Shown: positions 16,335 through 25,568, numbered from the stretch's first letter. The stretch: DNA of 38,296 nucleotides from Thermoflexus hugenholtzii JAD2 (GCA_945903275.1 CAMDNW010000017.1:1-38296); one strand, 5' to 3'. Notes: generated by a model from the sequence alone, not told the origin. Program-made: numbers and translations.

Positions 16335-18125
16335 ATGACCACGACTGCGAAAACCGACCTGCCGGGTTATGTGATCCCGATCTTGGATAAGGAATTCGAT
16401 GACTTCGCGACGGAGGCCCACGCGTTCCTTGCAGGTGAGCGCGAGGAATTGCAGTTCATCGGCTTCCGGTTGAAGCAGGGCGTGTACGGTCAGCGCCAGC
16501 CGACGCGCCAGATGATCCGCGTCAAGTTGCCGTTCGGTGGCGTCTCGGCGGAGCAGATGGACGCTTTCGCGGTAGTGGCCGAGGAGTACGCCCCGCTCGG
16601 CAAGGGCCACATCACCACTCGCCAGAACTTCCAGTTCCACCACATCCCGCTCCAGCGGATGATCGAGGTGCTCCGACTGATCGGCGATGCGGGGCTGTCC
16701 TCGCGCGAGGCGTGCGCGAACACTGTACGCAATGTCACGGGCGACCCATACGCAGGCGTGCGCGATGACGAGCCATTCGACATCACCCCGTACGCAGGCG
16801 CGTTCGTGCGGTACTGGGTGCGCAACGAGATCAGCCAGTTGCTGCCTCGCAAGTTCAAAGTGGCCTTCACCGGCAGCGAGCGTGACGAGGCGATTACCGA
16901 TATCCACGACCTCGGCTTCATCCCCGAGATACGGGATGTGGCTGGGGTGCCGACCAAGGGCTTCCGCATCGTGGCCGGCGGCGGCTTGGCGATCATGGCG
17001 AAGCACGCGATCGTCGTGTGCGAATGGTCGCCGGTGAGTGAGTACCTGAAGGTCTCAGAAGCGGTGATGCGCATCTTCAACGCGGCCGACGAGTTGCGGA
17101 AGAACCGTGCGAAGGCGCGCCTGAAGTTCCTCGTGCACCGCGTTGGCGCCGAGAAGTTCAACGAGATGGTCGACGAGGAACTGCAGAAGCCATGGGCGCA
17201 GAAGCAGATTCTGCCTGACGATCTGCTGTATATCGATGATGAAGAGGCTGACGCGCCCGCACCGCTGGCGAATGCGCCACAGCCGACGGCGGCTGACCGC
17301 GACGCCTTCGAGCTGTTTGTGCGGACGAACGTGCGCACACAGCGGCAGGCTGGCTACGTCACGGTGGAGGCGCGTGTCCCACAGGGCGACCTCGTGCCAT
17401 CGCAGTTCCGCGGCATCGCGGACATCATGCGGACGTACGGCAACGGCCGCGCGCGCACATCGGTGAACCAGAACTTCATTCTGCGCTGGATTCCGGAGGG
17501 CAGCGTCTACGCCGTCTGGAAGGCGCTGGGCGAACTGGAGCTGGCGGACAAGGGCGCAGGGCAGATCTACGACGTGGTCTCGTGCCCCGGCACGGACTCC
17601 TGCAAGTTGGGCATCACCTGCTCGATGGGGCTCAATCGCGCCCTCTCGGACAAGGTGCAGGAACTGAACATCGTTGACCCGGCCACGCTGCGGATGCGCC
17701 TCAACGTGAGTGGATGCCCGAACTCGTGCGGGCAGCACCACATCGGGTCGATCGGCTTCCACGGTGCGGCGATCAAGGCATCGAACAACGACGAGCGGCA
17801 GGTGCCCGCGTACCACATCTTTGTGGGCGGGACGCGCGGCGAAGGCCACATCCGCATCGGCGACCTGCTCAAAGCCCGCGTGCCCGCGAAGCGTGCGCCG
17901 CAGGTGGTGGAGCGCTTCGTGAACTACTACCAGGCGAACCGGGCCTCGGCGGACGAGGAGTTCACCGCGTTCGTCGAGCGCGTCGGTACGGCGCCGTTTG
18001 AGGCGGTCGTGAAAGACCTGACGCTGCCGCCGGAGTTTTCCGTGCACAGCATGCAGGAGTTCATCGACTGGGAGCGCGACGGGCTGTACGTCCTGGAGCG
18101 CGGTGAAGGCGAGTGCGCGGTCTAA
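16335..18125 (+). CDS. Ferredoxin-dependent sulfite (or nitrite) reductase
   Basis: A 596-residue siroheme and [4Fe-4S] enzyme that reduces sulfite to sulfide (or nitrite to ammonia) with six electrons. The two half-repeats are visible: RQPTRQMIRVKLPFGGVSAE in the first and GYVTVEARVPQGDLVPSQFR in the second. The cluster/siroheme cysteines are Cys417 and Cys423 (CPGTDSC) and Cys461 and Cys465 (GCPNSCGQHHIG). The start is ATG 16335 after GGAGA. Position before cysD and cysN argues for sulfite as substrate; nitrite reductases share all of these motifs, so substrate is by context. The gene sits 67 bases before cysD in the same direction. Confidence 0.88.
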   Translation: MTTTAKTDLPGYVIPILDKEFDDFATEAHAFLAGEREELQFIGFRLKQGVYGQRQPTRQMIRVKLPFGGVSAEQMDAFAVVAEEYAPLGKGHITTRQNFQFHHIPLQRMIEVLRLIGDAGLSSREACANTVRNVTGDPYAGVRDDEPFDITPYAGAFVRYWVRNEISQLLPRKFKVAFTGSERDEAITDIHDLGFIPEIRDVAGVPTKGFRIVAGGGLAIMAKHAIVVCEWSPVSEYLKVSEAVMRIFNAADELRKNRAKARLKFLVHRVGAEKFNEMVDEELQKPWAQKQILPDDLLYIDDEEADAPAPLANAPQPTAADRDAFELFVRTNVRTQRQAGYVTVEARVPQGDLVPSQFRGIADIMRTYGNGRARTSVNQNFILRWIPEGSVYAVWKALGELELADKGAGQIYDVVSCPGTDSCKLGITCSMGLNRALSDKVQELNIVDPATLRMRLNVSGCPNSCGQHHIGSIGFHGAAIKASNNDERQVPAYHIFVGGTRGEGHIRIGDLLKARVPAKRAPQVVERFVNYYQANRASADEEFTAFVERVGTAPFEAVVKDLTLPPEFSVHSMQEFIDWERDGLYVLERGEGECAV

Positions 18126-18192
18126 CGGACGCCGGACCACGGGGCACTATGCGAGTGTGCAACGCGCTCTGGCGCGGCAGGGAGTTTTGTTC

Positions 18193-19110
18193 ATGACGAT
18201 TGCCGCGCCGGCCGACTTGTTACATCTCGCCGTCCTTGAAGCCGAGTCGATCCACGTGATCCGCGAGGTAGCGGCGGAGTTCGAGCAGCCGGGGATGTTG
18301 TTCTCAGGCGGCAAGGACTCGATTGTCATGTTGCGCCTCGCGGAAAAAGCGTTCTGGCCGGCGCGCATCCCGTTTCCGGTAGTGCACATCGACACCGGGC
18401 ACAACTTTCCGGAAGTGGTCGAGTATCGCGACCGGCGCGTGGCCGAACTCGGCGTGCGCCTAGTGGTGGGGTCGGTGCAGGAGGCGGTGGACAGCGGGCA
18501 GCTGGTTGATGAGACGGGTCCGCGCGCCTCGCGCAACCGGCTACAGACGCCGGTGCTGCTCGGTACGATTAAACAGCAGCGGTTCGACGCGGTGTTCGGT
18601 GGGGCGCGACGCGACGAGGAGAAGGCACGCGCGAAAGAGCGCGTGTTCTCGTTCCGCGACGAGTTCGGCCAGTGGGATCCAAAAAACCAGCGGCCGGAGT
18701 TGTGGAATCTGTACAACGGCCGCCATCGCAAGGGTGAGCACATCCGCATCTTTCCGCTCTCCAACTGGACCGAACTTGATATCTGGCAGTACATCGCGCA
18801 GGACGGTATCGAGATTCCCTCGATCTACTACGCGCACGAGCGCGAGGTGTTTGAGCGCGACGGGATGCTGATGGCGACGAACTCGTTCGTGCCGCGTTAC
18901 CCATCGGAGCAGCCAGCCATGCAGTCGGTGCGGTATCGCACGGTGGGCGACATGACCTGTACGGCCGCCGTGAGCAGCGAGGCGCGCACGGTGGACGACG
19001 TGATCGCGGAAATCCTCGTGACGCGCATTACGGAGCGGGGCGCGAGCCGGGCGGACGACAGGTTCTCCGAGGCGGCGATGGAAGACCGCAAGCGCGAGGG
19101 CTACTTCTAG
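18193..19110 (+). CDS. cysD: Sulfate adenylyltransferase small subunit
   Basis: A 305-residue PP-loop enzyme that joins sulfate and ATP to give adenosine 5'-phosphosulfate, with CysN hydrolysing GTP to drive it. The PP-loop is SGGKDS (38-43), followed by VVHIDTGHNFPEVVEYRDR, GGARRDEEKARAKERVFSFR and the family C-terminus DRFSEAAMEDRKREGYF. The ATG at 18193 has GGGAG upstream. Its last base is shared with the GTG of cysN, as expected for a heterodimer made in equal amounts. Confidence 0.95.
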   Translation: MTIAAPADLLHLAVLEAESIHVIREVAAEFEQPGMLFSGGKDSIVMLRLAEKAFWPARIPFPVVHIDTGHNFPEVVEYRDRRVAELGVRLVVGSVQEAVDSGQLVDETGPRASRNRLQTPVLLGTIKQQRFDAVFGGARRDEEKARAKERVFSFRDEFGQWDPKNQRPELWNLYNGRHRKGEHIRIFPLSNWTELDIWQYIAQDGIEIPSIYYAHEREVFERDGMLMATNSFVPRYPSEQPAMQSVRYRTVGDMTCTAAVSSEARTVDDVIAEILVTRITERGASRADDRFSEAAMEDRKREGYF

Positions 19111-20372
19111 TGGAACTGCTCCGGTTCGCCACCGTCGGCTCCGTCGACGATGGCAAAAGCACCCTAATCGGGCGACTGCTCTACGACTCCAAGTCGATCC
19201 TGCAAGACCAGTGGGCCGCGATCGAGGCGACCAGCCAAGCGCGCGGCGACGAGTATGTGAACCTGGCGCTGCTGACCGACGGCCTGCGCGCCGAGCGCGA
19301 GCAGGGCATCACCATCGATGTCGCGTACCGCTACTTCTCGACGCCGAAACGGAAGTTCATCATCGCGGACACGCCGGGGCACGTGCAGTACACACGCAAT
19401 ATGGTGACGGGCGCCTCGACGGCCGACCTGGCGCTGATCCTGATCGACGCGCGACAGGGAGTGCTCGAGCAGTCGCGACGGCACGCCTTCATCTCGTCAC
19501 TGCTCGGCATCCAGCACCTCGTGGTGTGCGTGAACAAGATGGACCTGGTCGAGTACAACGAGGCCGCGTACAAGGCGGTGTGCGAGGAGTTCGCGTGGTT
19601 CCTGAGCCGCCTCGATGTGAACGAGGTCACGTACATCCCGGTTTCGGCGTTGCGCGGCGACAACGTGGTGGAGCCGTCGGATGCGATGCCGTGGTACAGC
19701 GGAAAACCGCTGTTGCAGCACCTCGAAGAAGTCGAGGTCGTGCCGGACGTGATGGGCGCGGACGCGCGCTTCCCGGTGCAGTACGTGATCCGGCCGATGC
19801 GCGAGGAGTTTCACGACTACCGCGGTTACGCGGGGACGGTGGCGGGCGGCGTGCTGCACGTCGGCGATCTGGTGACGGTGCTCCCGAGCGGCCGGCAGAC
19901 GCGCATCCGCAGCATCGACACGCACAGTGGCCCACTGGAGGCAGCCGCACCGCCGATGTCGGTGACGGTGCAGCTCGACGACGACATCGATGTTTCGCGC
20001 GGCAACATGATCGTGGCGGCGGATACACCGCCCGAGATGGCGCAGGATGTCGAGGCGTGGGTGTGCTGGATGTCGGAGCAGGGGCGGCTCACGCCGGGTA
20101 CGCGCTACGCGATCAAGCACACGACGCACAGCACGCGCGCGATCGTGCGTGATATCCACTCACGCCTCGAAATCAATACGCTGGCCGAGAACATCGACGT
20201 GGAGGGCCTGTCGCTGAACGAGATTGGCCGCGTGGTGCTCCGTACGCAGGAGCCACTGGCTTTCGATGCGTACCGGACGAACCACAGTACTGGCTCGTTC
20301 ATCCTGATCGATGCGGTCACGAACGCGACGGTGGCCGCCGGGATGTTGCTCGGGGCCGTCCCAGCTTCCTGA
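19110..20372 (+). CDS. cysN: Sulfate adenylyltransferase large subunit, GTPase
   Basis: A 420-residue EF-Tu-like GTPase subunit of ATP sulfurylase. The G motifs are GSVDDGKST (10-18), DTPGH (87-91), NKMD (142-145) and SAL near 170; the CysN marks LLTDGLRAEREQGITIDVAY and RPMREEFHDYRGYAG are present. There is no fused CysC kinase domain at the end, and no cysC or cysH follows. The GTG start overlaps the cysD stop by one base. A strong hairpin 160 bases downstream ends the operon. Confidence 0.95.
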   Translation: MELLRFATVGSVDDGKSTLIGRLLYDSKSILQDQWAAIEATSQARGDEYVNLALLTDGLRAEREQGITIDVAYRYFSTPKRKFIIADTPGHVQYTRNMVTGASTADLALILIDARQGVLEQSRRHAFISSLLGIQHLVVCVNKMDLVEYNEAAYKAVCEEFAWFLSRLDVNEVTYIPVSALRGDNVVEPSDAMPWYSGKPLLQHLEEVEVVPDVMGADARFPVQYVIRPMREEFHDYRGYAGTVAGGVLHVGDLVTVLPSGRQTRIRSIDTHSGPLEAAAPPMSVTVQLDDDIDVSRGNMIVAADTPPEMAQDVEAWVCWMSEQGRLTPGTRYAIKHTTHSTRAIVRDIHSRLEINTLAENIDVEGLSLNEIGRVVLRTQEPLAFDAYRTNHSTGSFILIDAVTNATVAAGMLLGAVPAS

Positions 20373-20528
20373 CGTATTCGTTTGGCATCGTTCTCTCCAT
20401 TCATTCCCACGACATTGCGGTTCCTGCGACTGTTCGGCGGCGGGCCGGGCGTCCTGTACCTGTTCGCCGTCGCGCTGCGGTTACTCGCGATGTCGGCTGC
20501 GGGCGTCGCCTCGCTGCTTGCCTCTGGG

Positions 20529-20568
20529 GCGCTGTCGGGATCGCCGCCACCGGCGATCCCGACAGCGC
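20529..20568 (+). terminator. 18-bp perfect hairpin after cysN
   Basis: GCGCTGTCGGGATCGCCG (20529-20546) pairs completely with 20551-20568 across a CCAC loop. It lies in a 241-base gap between cysN and the DUF72 gene in which I see no gene. No T-run follows, so it is a GC-rich, possibly Rho-independent-like or stability hairpin that separates the two transcription units. Confidence 0.7.
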
Positions 20569-20613
20569 TGCGGCTTGGTGATGGCTACCGCTCGCCTCGT
20601 GTAGCCTGCGCAC

Positions 20614-21591
20614 ATGGCGGCTCGCATCCTGATCGGCACCGCGTCGTGGTCGGATAGGCCGCTGATCGATAGCGGGCGGTTCTACCCGCCGGAAGCGCGG
20701 TCGGCGGAAGACCGGCTCCGCTATTACGCCTCACAGTTCCCGCTCGTCGAGGTGGACTCGCCGTACTACGGACTGCCGGTGATAGAGACGGTGCAGCGCT
20801 GGGCCGAGCGGACGCCGGCCGGCTTCGTGTTCGATGTGAAGTCGTATTCGCTGTTCACGGAGCATCCGACGCCGGTGGAGCGGCTGCCGAGGATGCTACG
20901 TGAAGTGCTGCCCGCCTCGTTGATCGGGAAGCGGCAGTTTTACCGCGAGCAGGCGCCGCCAGAGTTCATTGACCTGTGCTGGTCTACGTTCAGCGATGCG
21001 CTGCTGCCGCTGTACGACGCGGGGAAGTTGGGCGTAGTGCTGTTCCAGTTCCCGAAGTGGGTGACGCCGAACGCCGCCGCGCATCGGTACATCGAGGAGA
21101 TACGCGAACGCCTCGGGCACTATCGGGGGGCGGTGGAGTTCCGGAACGGGCAGTGGCTTGATGCGGAGCACCGTGAGCAGACGTTCGCGCTGCTGGGTGA
21201 CTGCGACCTGTCGTATGTGTGTGTCGATGAGCCGCAAGGCTTCGCATCCTCGGTGCCGCCGGTGGTAGCGGCGACGAACCGGTTGGCGATCGTGCGCTTC
21301 CACGGCCAGAACGGCGCGATGTGGGAGCAGCGGACGCAGACCGCCTCGGAACGGTTCGACTACTACTACAGCGAGGCGGAGATGGCCGGATGGGCATCGC
21401 GTGTCGCTTCGCTGGCGGCGGAGAGCGACGAGATGCACCTAGTGATGAATACGAACAACCATGATCAGGGGCCGGTGAACGCACGGTTGCTTACGGATGG
21501 TTTACAGAAGTCCGGAATCACGATGGTAGAGTGGAAGCCACTCAGCGCGGAGCAGGTGCCGGTAGACAAAGGGCAGGGGCGGCTGTTGTGA
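20614..21591 (+). CDS. DUF72 family protein (YecE-like)
   Basis: A 325-residue TIM-barrel-like DUF72 protein. Signature parts are ILIGTASWSDRPLIDSGRFY at the start, FPLVEVDSPYYGLP (the usual VEINSTFY strand), FVFDVKSYSLFTEHP, VVLFQFPKWV, GAVEFRNGQWL and VMNTNNHDQGPVNARLL at the end. Biochemical function of the family is not established; structural similarity to endonuclease IV-type barrels has been noted. Its stop overlaps the next start (GTGA), so the two genes are translationally coupled. Confidence 0.88.
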   Translation: MAARILIGTASWSDRPLIDSGRFYPPEARSAEDRLRYYASQFPLVEVDSPYYGLPVIETVQRWAERTPAGFVFDVKSYSLFTEHPTPVERLPRMLREVLPASLIGKRQFYREQAPPEFIDLCWSTFSDALLPLYDAGKLGVVLFQFPKWVTPNAAAHRYIEEIRERLGHYRGAVEFRNGQWLDAEHREQTFALLGDCDLSYVCVDEPQGFASSVPPVVAATNRLAIVRFHGQNGAMWEQRTQTASERFDYYYSEAEMAGWASRVASLAAESDEMHLVMNTNNHDQGPVNARLLTDGLQKSGITMVEWKPLSAEQVPVDKGQGRLL

Positions 21592-22520
21592 GCGATTCCC
21601 CAGAAGCATTGCGGATGCCCTCGCGACGCGGATTCCTGCGGCTGACCGCCGGTGCGGCGGCGCTTGCGCTGCTGGGGTGCGGGAGTGGGGCATCGGCGGC
21701 CTCGAAGCCGATGACTCCGGCGCTGTCCGCGGCCGCCCAGACCGTGCCTGCCACGCCCGTGCCAACGCCGCGTCCGGTGCCGAAGGCGGGCCGCTTCGAG
21801 TGGACGATGCAGTCCGGCACGCCGTGGGAGACGCCGCTGGTCGTCACGCACAGCGGTGTGCGCGGGCCGTCCGTGCTCGTCCTCGGCGGCGTACACGGCA
21901 ACGAGCCGGGCGGCTGGCTGGCGGCGGAGCAGGTGGCAGACTGGCAGCCGGCGATCGGCAGCCTGCTGGTCGTCCCGCGCGCGAACATCCTCTCGACGCG
22001 CGCGCTGGAGCGGACGCTGCCACACCTCGGCGACTTGAACCGGCTGTACGGCAGCACGACCGACATGCCGATGGCGAAGATGGCGAGCGAGATCATCGGT
22101 CTCTCGACGCAGTTCCACGTGGACTTCCTGCTGGACATGCACGAGTCGTGGGGTTTCTATGCGGAGCGCGCGCAGAACGGCACGGCGTTTCTCGGACAGA
22201 CGATCTCAAGCGGTCAAGGGCCGGCGGTCGGGATCGAACAGGTTGTGCGTGACCGCGCAAACCAGACAGTGGGCGGTGGCCGCGACCGGCTGCTCTCGCG
22301 CGATGAAGTGCTGATGCTGAGAGCCACCCAATCGCCGAACTCATACCAGAATTTCAATACGTGGCGCGGCGGTACGAGTTCGCTTAGCGCAGGCCAGTAT
22401 GTCGCGGGCCTCACGCCAATTCTTGTAGAGATGGGACAGATGGATCAGCCGGTGAGCCGGCGTGTGGAGTTGCATCTCACGGTCGCACGCGCGCTACTCG
22501 ATTCGCAGAGCATGCTGTAA
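21588..22520 (+). CDS. Tat-exported lipoprotein with an M14/succinylglutamate-desuccinylase-like domain
   Basis: A 310-residue secreted protein. The N-terminus holds a twin-arginine motif SRRGFLRLT followed by a hydrophobic stretch and the lipobox ALLGC (Cys31), then a Pro/Thr/Ala linker to about residue 65. The catalytic-type domain has zinc ligands HxxE in GGVHGNEPGGWLAAE and a later histidine in LLDMHESWGFYAE, the pattern of M14-family amidohydrolases such as AstE/aspartoacylase and carboxypeptidases. NSYQNFNTWRGGTSSLSAGQ is not assigned. The start is GTG 21588, overlapping the DUF72 stop. Folding in the cytoplasm before Tat export fits a metal enzyme. Substrate unknown. Confidence 0.75.
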   Translation: MSDSPEALRMPSRRGFLRLTAGAAALALLGCGSGASAASKPMTPALSAAAQTVPATPVPTPRPVPKAGRFEWTMQSGTPWETPLVVTHSGVRGPSVLVLGGVHGNEPGGWLAAEQVADWQPAIGSLLVVPRANILSTRALERTLPHLGDLNRLYGSTTDMPMAKMASEIIGLSTQFHVDFLLDMHESWGFYAERAQNGTAFLGQTISSGQGPAVGIEQVVRDRANQTVGGGRDRLLSRDEVLMLRATQSPNSYQNFNTWRGGTSSLSAGQYVAGLTPILVEMGQMDQPVSRRVELHLTVARALLDSQSML

Positions 22521-22613
22521 GGGCGGCTGCACGATCGCTTCGGTATACTGATGGTGGGCGGGATACATGACAGTGGCCGGCGCGCAGTCGCGCGCGGGAG
22601 GTAATTATCCCGC

Positions 22614-23399
22614 ATGACGGTGTCGTGTCCCTTCTTCATGCTTCGTTGGGCGCTTGCCGCAATTGCTGCGGTGCTGTTGCCGGTGGTGATCGCGCTGACG
22701 GTTGCCTCGACGCCCGCGTGGGCGGCGCTGGAGCCGGGCACCTCAGCGATTGTGCGCGCGGACGGCGACTGCCTGCGGCTGCGGGCGCAGCCGGGTCTGC
22801 AGAACACGGTGGTGCTCACCTGTATTCCTGATGGCAGCGTGGTCTCGGTGCTGGCAGGTTCGGTGGCCGCCGATGGGTTCCAGTGGCAACGAGTGACATT
22901 CGGGAGCCAGACGGGTTGGGCGGTGGATCAGTACCTACAGCCGTTCTCGATCCCGCCAGGCGGTTCGCCGCCGCCGGTGACGCAGCCGACGGCTGCGCCG
23001 ATCCCTACAGCCATACCGACCGCGCTGCCCACGCCGGGATTCTCAGGGACTGTGCCAGCCTCGGGCATTGGGCTGGCGGTATGGAGCGGCGGGCCGATCG
23101 ACCGGATGCCGCCGGTGGCCCTAGGGCGCGGTTGCGCGCTGCGTGCAGTGTGGATCGCGGTGGGCGGTGAGTTCGTTGGCTACGTGTTTGGCGCGCCGGC
23201 GATCGTGAATACGCAATGGGCCGGGCAGTATCCCGACGGAAGCCTGCCGGTGCAGACGCCGGTGATCCTGGTCTGTGCGACCGGCGCTCCGCCGCCAGCT
23301 TCGACCCCATCGGGGCCACCGCCCACGGGGCCGGTCGCGACGCCGGGGGTGCCGCCGGGGATGCCACCGGGGCCACCGGGGCCAGCGGGGAACGGCTAG
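22614..23399 (+). CDS. Secreted SH3-domain protein with proline-rich linkers
   Basis: A 261-residue exported protein. The signal peptide spans about residues 9-37 and ends near ASTPAWA-A. A bacterial SH3 domain follows (about 40-103: GDCLRLRAQPGLQNTVV, VTFGSQTGWAVDQYLQPF), then a Pro/Thr linker, a second compact domain (about 145-220, GIGLAVWSGGPIDRMPPVAL to NTQWAGQYPDGSLP) and a Pro/Gly-rich tail with short PPG-like repeats. Such proteins often bind cell-wall or surface polymers. The GGAGG site is 12 bases from ATG 22614, so the ATG at 22638 (MLRWALAA) is an alternative. Its TAG overlaps the stop of the converging ABC gene (CTAG, 23396-23399). Confidence 0.75.
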   Translation: MTVSCPFFMLRWALAAIAAVLLPVVIALTVASTPAWAALEPGTSAIVRADGDCLRLRAQPGLQNTVVLTCIPDGSVVSVLAGSVAADGFQWQRVTFGSQTGWAVDQYLQPFSIPPGGSPPPVTQPTAAPIPTAIPTALPTPGFSGTVPASGIGLAVWSGGPIDRMPPVALGRGCALRAVWIAVGGEFVGYVFGAPAIVNTQWAGQYPDGSLPVQTPVILVCATGAPPPASTPSGPPPTGPVATPGVPPGMPPGPPGPAGNG

Positions 23400-25213
23400 C
23401 GAGCGGAGGCTGCGGCCTCGGCTTCTACCAGCTGAGCGGAGAACTGTTCGTTGTAGAGCGAGGCGTAAAGGCCATCGCGCGCGAGCAGTTCCGTGTGCCG
23501 CCCGCGTTCCACGATGCGGCCACGGTCGAAGACGAAGATCACGTCAGCGGAGAGCACCGTGGAGAGCCGGTGCGCGATCACCACGGTGGTGCGGCCCTGC
23601 GCGAGGATGGCGGTGGACTCGCGAATCTCACGTTCGAGACGTGAATCGAGGGAGGCGGTGGCCTCATCGAGTACCAGCACGGGCGGGTCTTTGAGGATCG
23701 CGCGGGCGATCGCCACCCGCTGCTTTTCGCCGCCGGAGAGGCGATAGCCGCGTTCCCCCACGACGGTGGCGAGGCCTTCAGGGAGGCGCTCGATCATCTG
23801 ATCCAGGCCGGCGGCGTCCGCCGCGGTGCGCACCTCGTCATCGGTCGCCTCGAGGCGGCCGTAGCGGATGTTCTCCAGCAGCGAGGTGTGGAACAGGAAG
23901 GTGTCCTGCATCACCGCGCCGACGGTGCGGGCGATCGAGGCGAGCGTGAGGTCGCGCATATCGTGGCCGTCGAGTAGCACGCGGCCGTGTGTGGAGTCGT
24001 AGAAGCGCTGTAAGAGATAGGTGACGGTGGTTTTGCCTGCTCCCGAGGGGCCGACGAGCGCGACGAGCTGGCCAGCCTCGATATGCAAGTCGATGTCGTC
24101 GAGTGCGGCGGGGGCGCCCGGTGCATAGGCGAACGAGACGTGCTCGAAGGTGATCTCGCCGCGGATGCTGTCGAGGCCGATGGCGCTGGGGCGCTCCTGC
24201 ACATCGAGCGGCAGGTCGAGGTACTCGAAGATGCGCTCGAAGAGGGCGAGCGAGGCGAGGATCGTCGTGTTGACGCGGGCGATCGCCGCGAAGGGCTGGA
24301 AGACACGCTGGGTGAGCACCGCGAGCGCAACGACCGAGCCGAGCGAGAGGTCGCCGCCGATCACCTCGCGCGCACCGAACCAGTAGACGACGGCTGGAGC
24401 GAGGCCACCGAAGAGGCTGGTGGCCATGTTGAACCAGCGGCCGGCGATCATGCGGCGCAGCGAGAGGCCGCGCAGGTTGCGGTTGTGCTCGTCGAAGCGG
24501 GACGCCTCGTGCTCTTGACGGCCGAAGGTCTTCACGAGCATAGAGCCAGAGACGGAGAGCGTCTCCTCAAGTTGTGATTGCAGCCGCGCGCTTTCTTCGT
24601 ACCACTCGCGCATCAGGCGGCGCTGGATCTGGCCGATGGCGATGGTGGGGAAGACCCAGAAAGGGAGAATGAAGAGCGCGAGCAGCGTGAACTGCCAGTG
24701 CAGCGAGAACATGAGTGCAAGCGCGACGGTGAGCGTGAGGGCGTTGCGGACGAACTCGGTGTAGGTGCCGGTGACGGCCTCCTGTACGCCGTTCACGTCG
24801 GTGGAGACGCGGGAGAGAATTTCTCCGGTGCGGGTTTGCGTGAAGAAGCGCACGGAGAGTTGCTGCAGATGGTCATGCAGATCGGAGCGCAGGCGGAACA
24901 TCACGCTCTGGCTGATGCTCTGATTGAGGAAGCCGATCGCGACGCCGAGCAGGCCAGACGCCACGATGGTGAGCACGAGCAGCGCGAAGAGGCCATTGAC
25001 GCTGCGGATGTCGCCGTCAAACGGGATGGCGGCATCGATGACGCGCTTGATCAGCAGCGCGGGTAGCAGGTCGAGCACGGCCTCGACGCCGATGAGGACG
25101 CCGAGGGCCAGCGCAGAGCCTCGATGCGGGCGGAACATGCCGAACACGCGCCGGCAGAGCTGCCACTTGGAGCCCATCGGCCGCTGATCGCGTACGCGCA
25201 TCCGTGATTGCAT
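23396..25213 (-). CDS. ABC exporter, fused membrane and ATPase domains
   Basis: A 605-residue half-transporter of the ABCB/MsbA type that would act as a dimer. Six membrane helices occupy about residues 30-330, with the coupling region RTGEILSRVSTDVNGVQEAV. The ATPase domain follows: GPSGAGKTT Walker A, LSGGEKQRVAIARAIL signature, PVLVLDEATASLDS Walker B and the His switch in VVIAHRLSTV. The substrate is unknown; lipids, peptides and drugs are all common in this group. The first ATG is 25213; Met5 or Met13 are alternatives. The gene begins 22 bases from a tRNA 3'-half remnant. Confidence 0.9.
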   Translation of the reverse strand: MQSRMRVRDQRPMGSKWQLCRRVFGMFRPHRGSALALGVLIGVEAVLDLLPALLIKRVIDAAIPFDGDIRSVNGLFALLVLTIVASGLLGVAIGFLNQSISQSVMFRLRSDLHDHLQQLSVRFFTQTRTGEILSRVSTDVNGVQEAVTGTYTEFVRNALTLTVALALMFSLHWQFTLLALFILPFWVFPTIAIGQIQRRLMREWYEESARLQSQLEETLSVSGSMLVKTFGRQEHEASRFDEHNRNLRGLSLRRMIAGRWFNMATSLFGGLAPAVVYWFGAREVIGGDLSLGSVVALAVLTQRVFQPFAAIARVNTTILASLALFERIFEYLDLPLDVQERPSAIGLDSIRGEITFEHVSFAYAPGAPAALDDIDLHIEAGQLVALVGPSGAGKTTVTYLLQRFYDSTHGRVLLDGHDMRDLTLASIARTVGAVMQDTFLFHTSLLENIRYGRLEATDDEVRTAADAAGLDQMIERLPEGLATVVGERGYRLSGGEKQRVAIARAILKDPPVLVLDEATASLDSRLEREIRESTAILAQGRTTVVIAHRLSTVLSADVIFVFDRGRIVERGRHTELLARDGLYASLYNEQFSAQLVEAEAAASAR

Positions 25214-25235
25214 GAGGCGATGCTACTCTCGGTGC

Positions 25236-25279
25236 GGCGCCCACGGCAGGATTCGAACTTCCGACCAGCGGATTAGAAG
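25236..25279 (-). other. 3' half of a tRNA-Arg (UCU), possible integration (att) scar
   Basis: On the minus strand these 44 bases read as a tRNA from the anticodon loop (CTTCTAA, anticodon TCT) through stem TCCGC, variable TGGTC, T-arm GGAAG-TTCGAAT-CCTGC and acceptor CGTGGGC with trailing GCC. The bases upstream (revcomp of 25280 onward) do not form the 5' half of the anticodon stem, a D-arm or an acceptor strand, so the gene is cut at the anticodon loop. Two of five T-stem pairs are mismatched, so it is decayed. Tyrosine-recombinase elements commonly target tRNA anticodon or T arms and leave such 3' halves at one end. Confidence 0.6.
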
Positions 25280-25568
25280 TTGTACGACGAGGGTGATCAT
25301 CAATCCCGTTGGGTACCGCTTGGCCCTATTCAGTAAGGGATGGAAGCGGCGGCGATGCCGTCCCATACCCGTCCGTGGCAGGTCGCGGTGACGAGTTTAG
25401 GGCCAACTTGGGGCCAAGGCCGTGGAACTGGCCCTCGCCGGGCGCGACCAGTATTCGTTTCTTGTTTTTCGGTGGTGCGTGCGGCTTTGGGCGTTGACAT
25501 GCCCTCGTGGTTGTCCGACGCTCCGGCGGCCTTAGCACAGCGTCGTGCCGGGGTAGAGGGAGCATGAG
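25280..25568. other. Gap between the tRNA remnant and the alcohol dehydrogenase gene
   Basis: No intact gene. A minus-strand frame ending at 25326 contains FHGLGPKLALNSSPRP, which resembles the low-complexity GPKLxPN tail on some actinobacterial and related phage or island integrases; it lies next to the tRNA scar as an integrase end would. This is weak. A TTGACA at 25494-25499 has no matching -10 at the right distance. The ribosome site of the downstream gene (GAGGGAG, 25556-25562) closes the gap. Confidence 0.25.

Noticed and set aside
17055-18140. 361-codon minus-strand frame opposite the sulfite reductase
   Set aside because: Shadow of the enzyme; the cluster cysteines and siroheme motifs are all on the plus strand.
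20382-20657. Small hydrophobic plus-strand frame after cysN
   Set aside because: It spans the 18-bp terminator hairpin and overlaps the DUF72 start; no ribosome site or family resemblance.
25236-25310. An intact tRNA gene
   Set aside because: Only the half from the anticodon loop onward is present; no D-arm or 5' acceptor strand follows and two T-stem pairs are broken.
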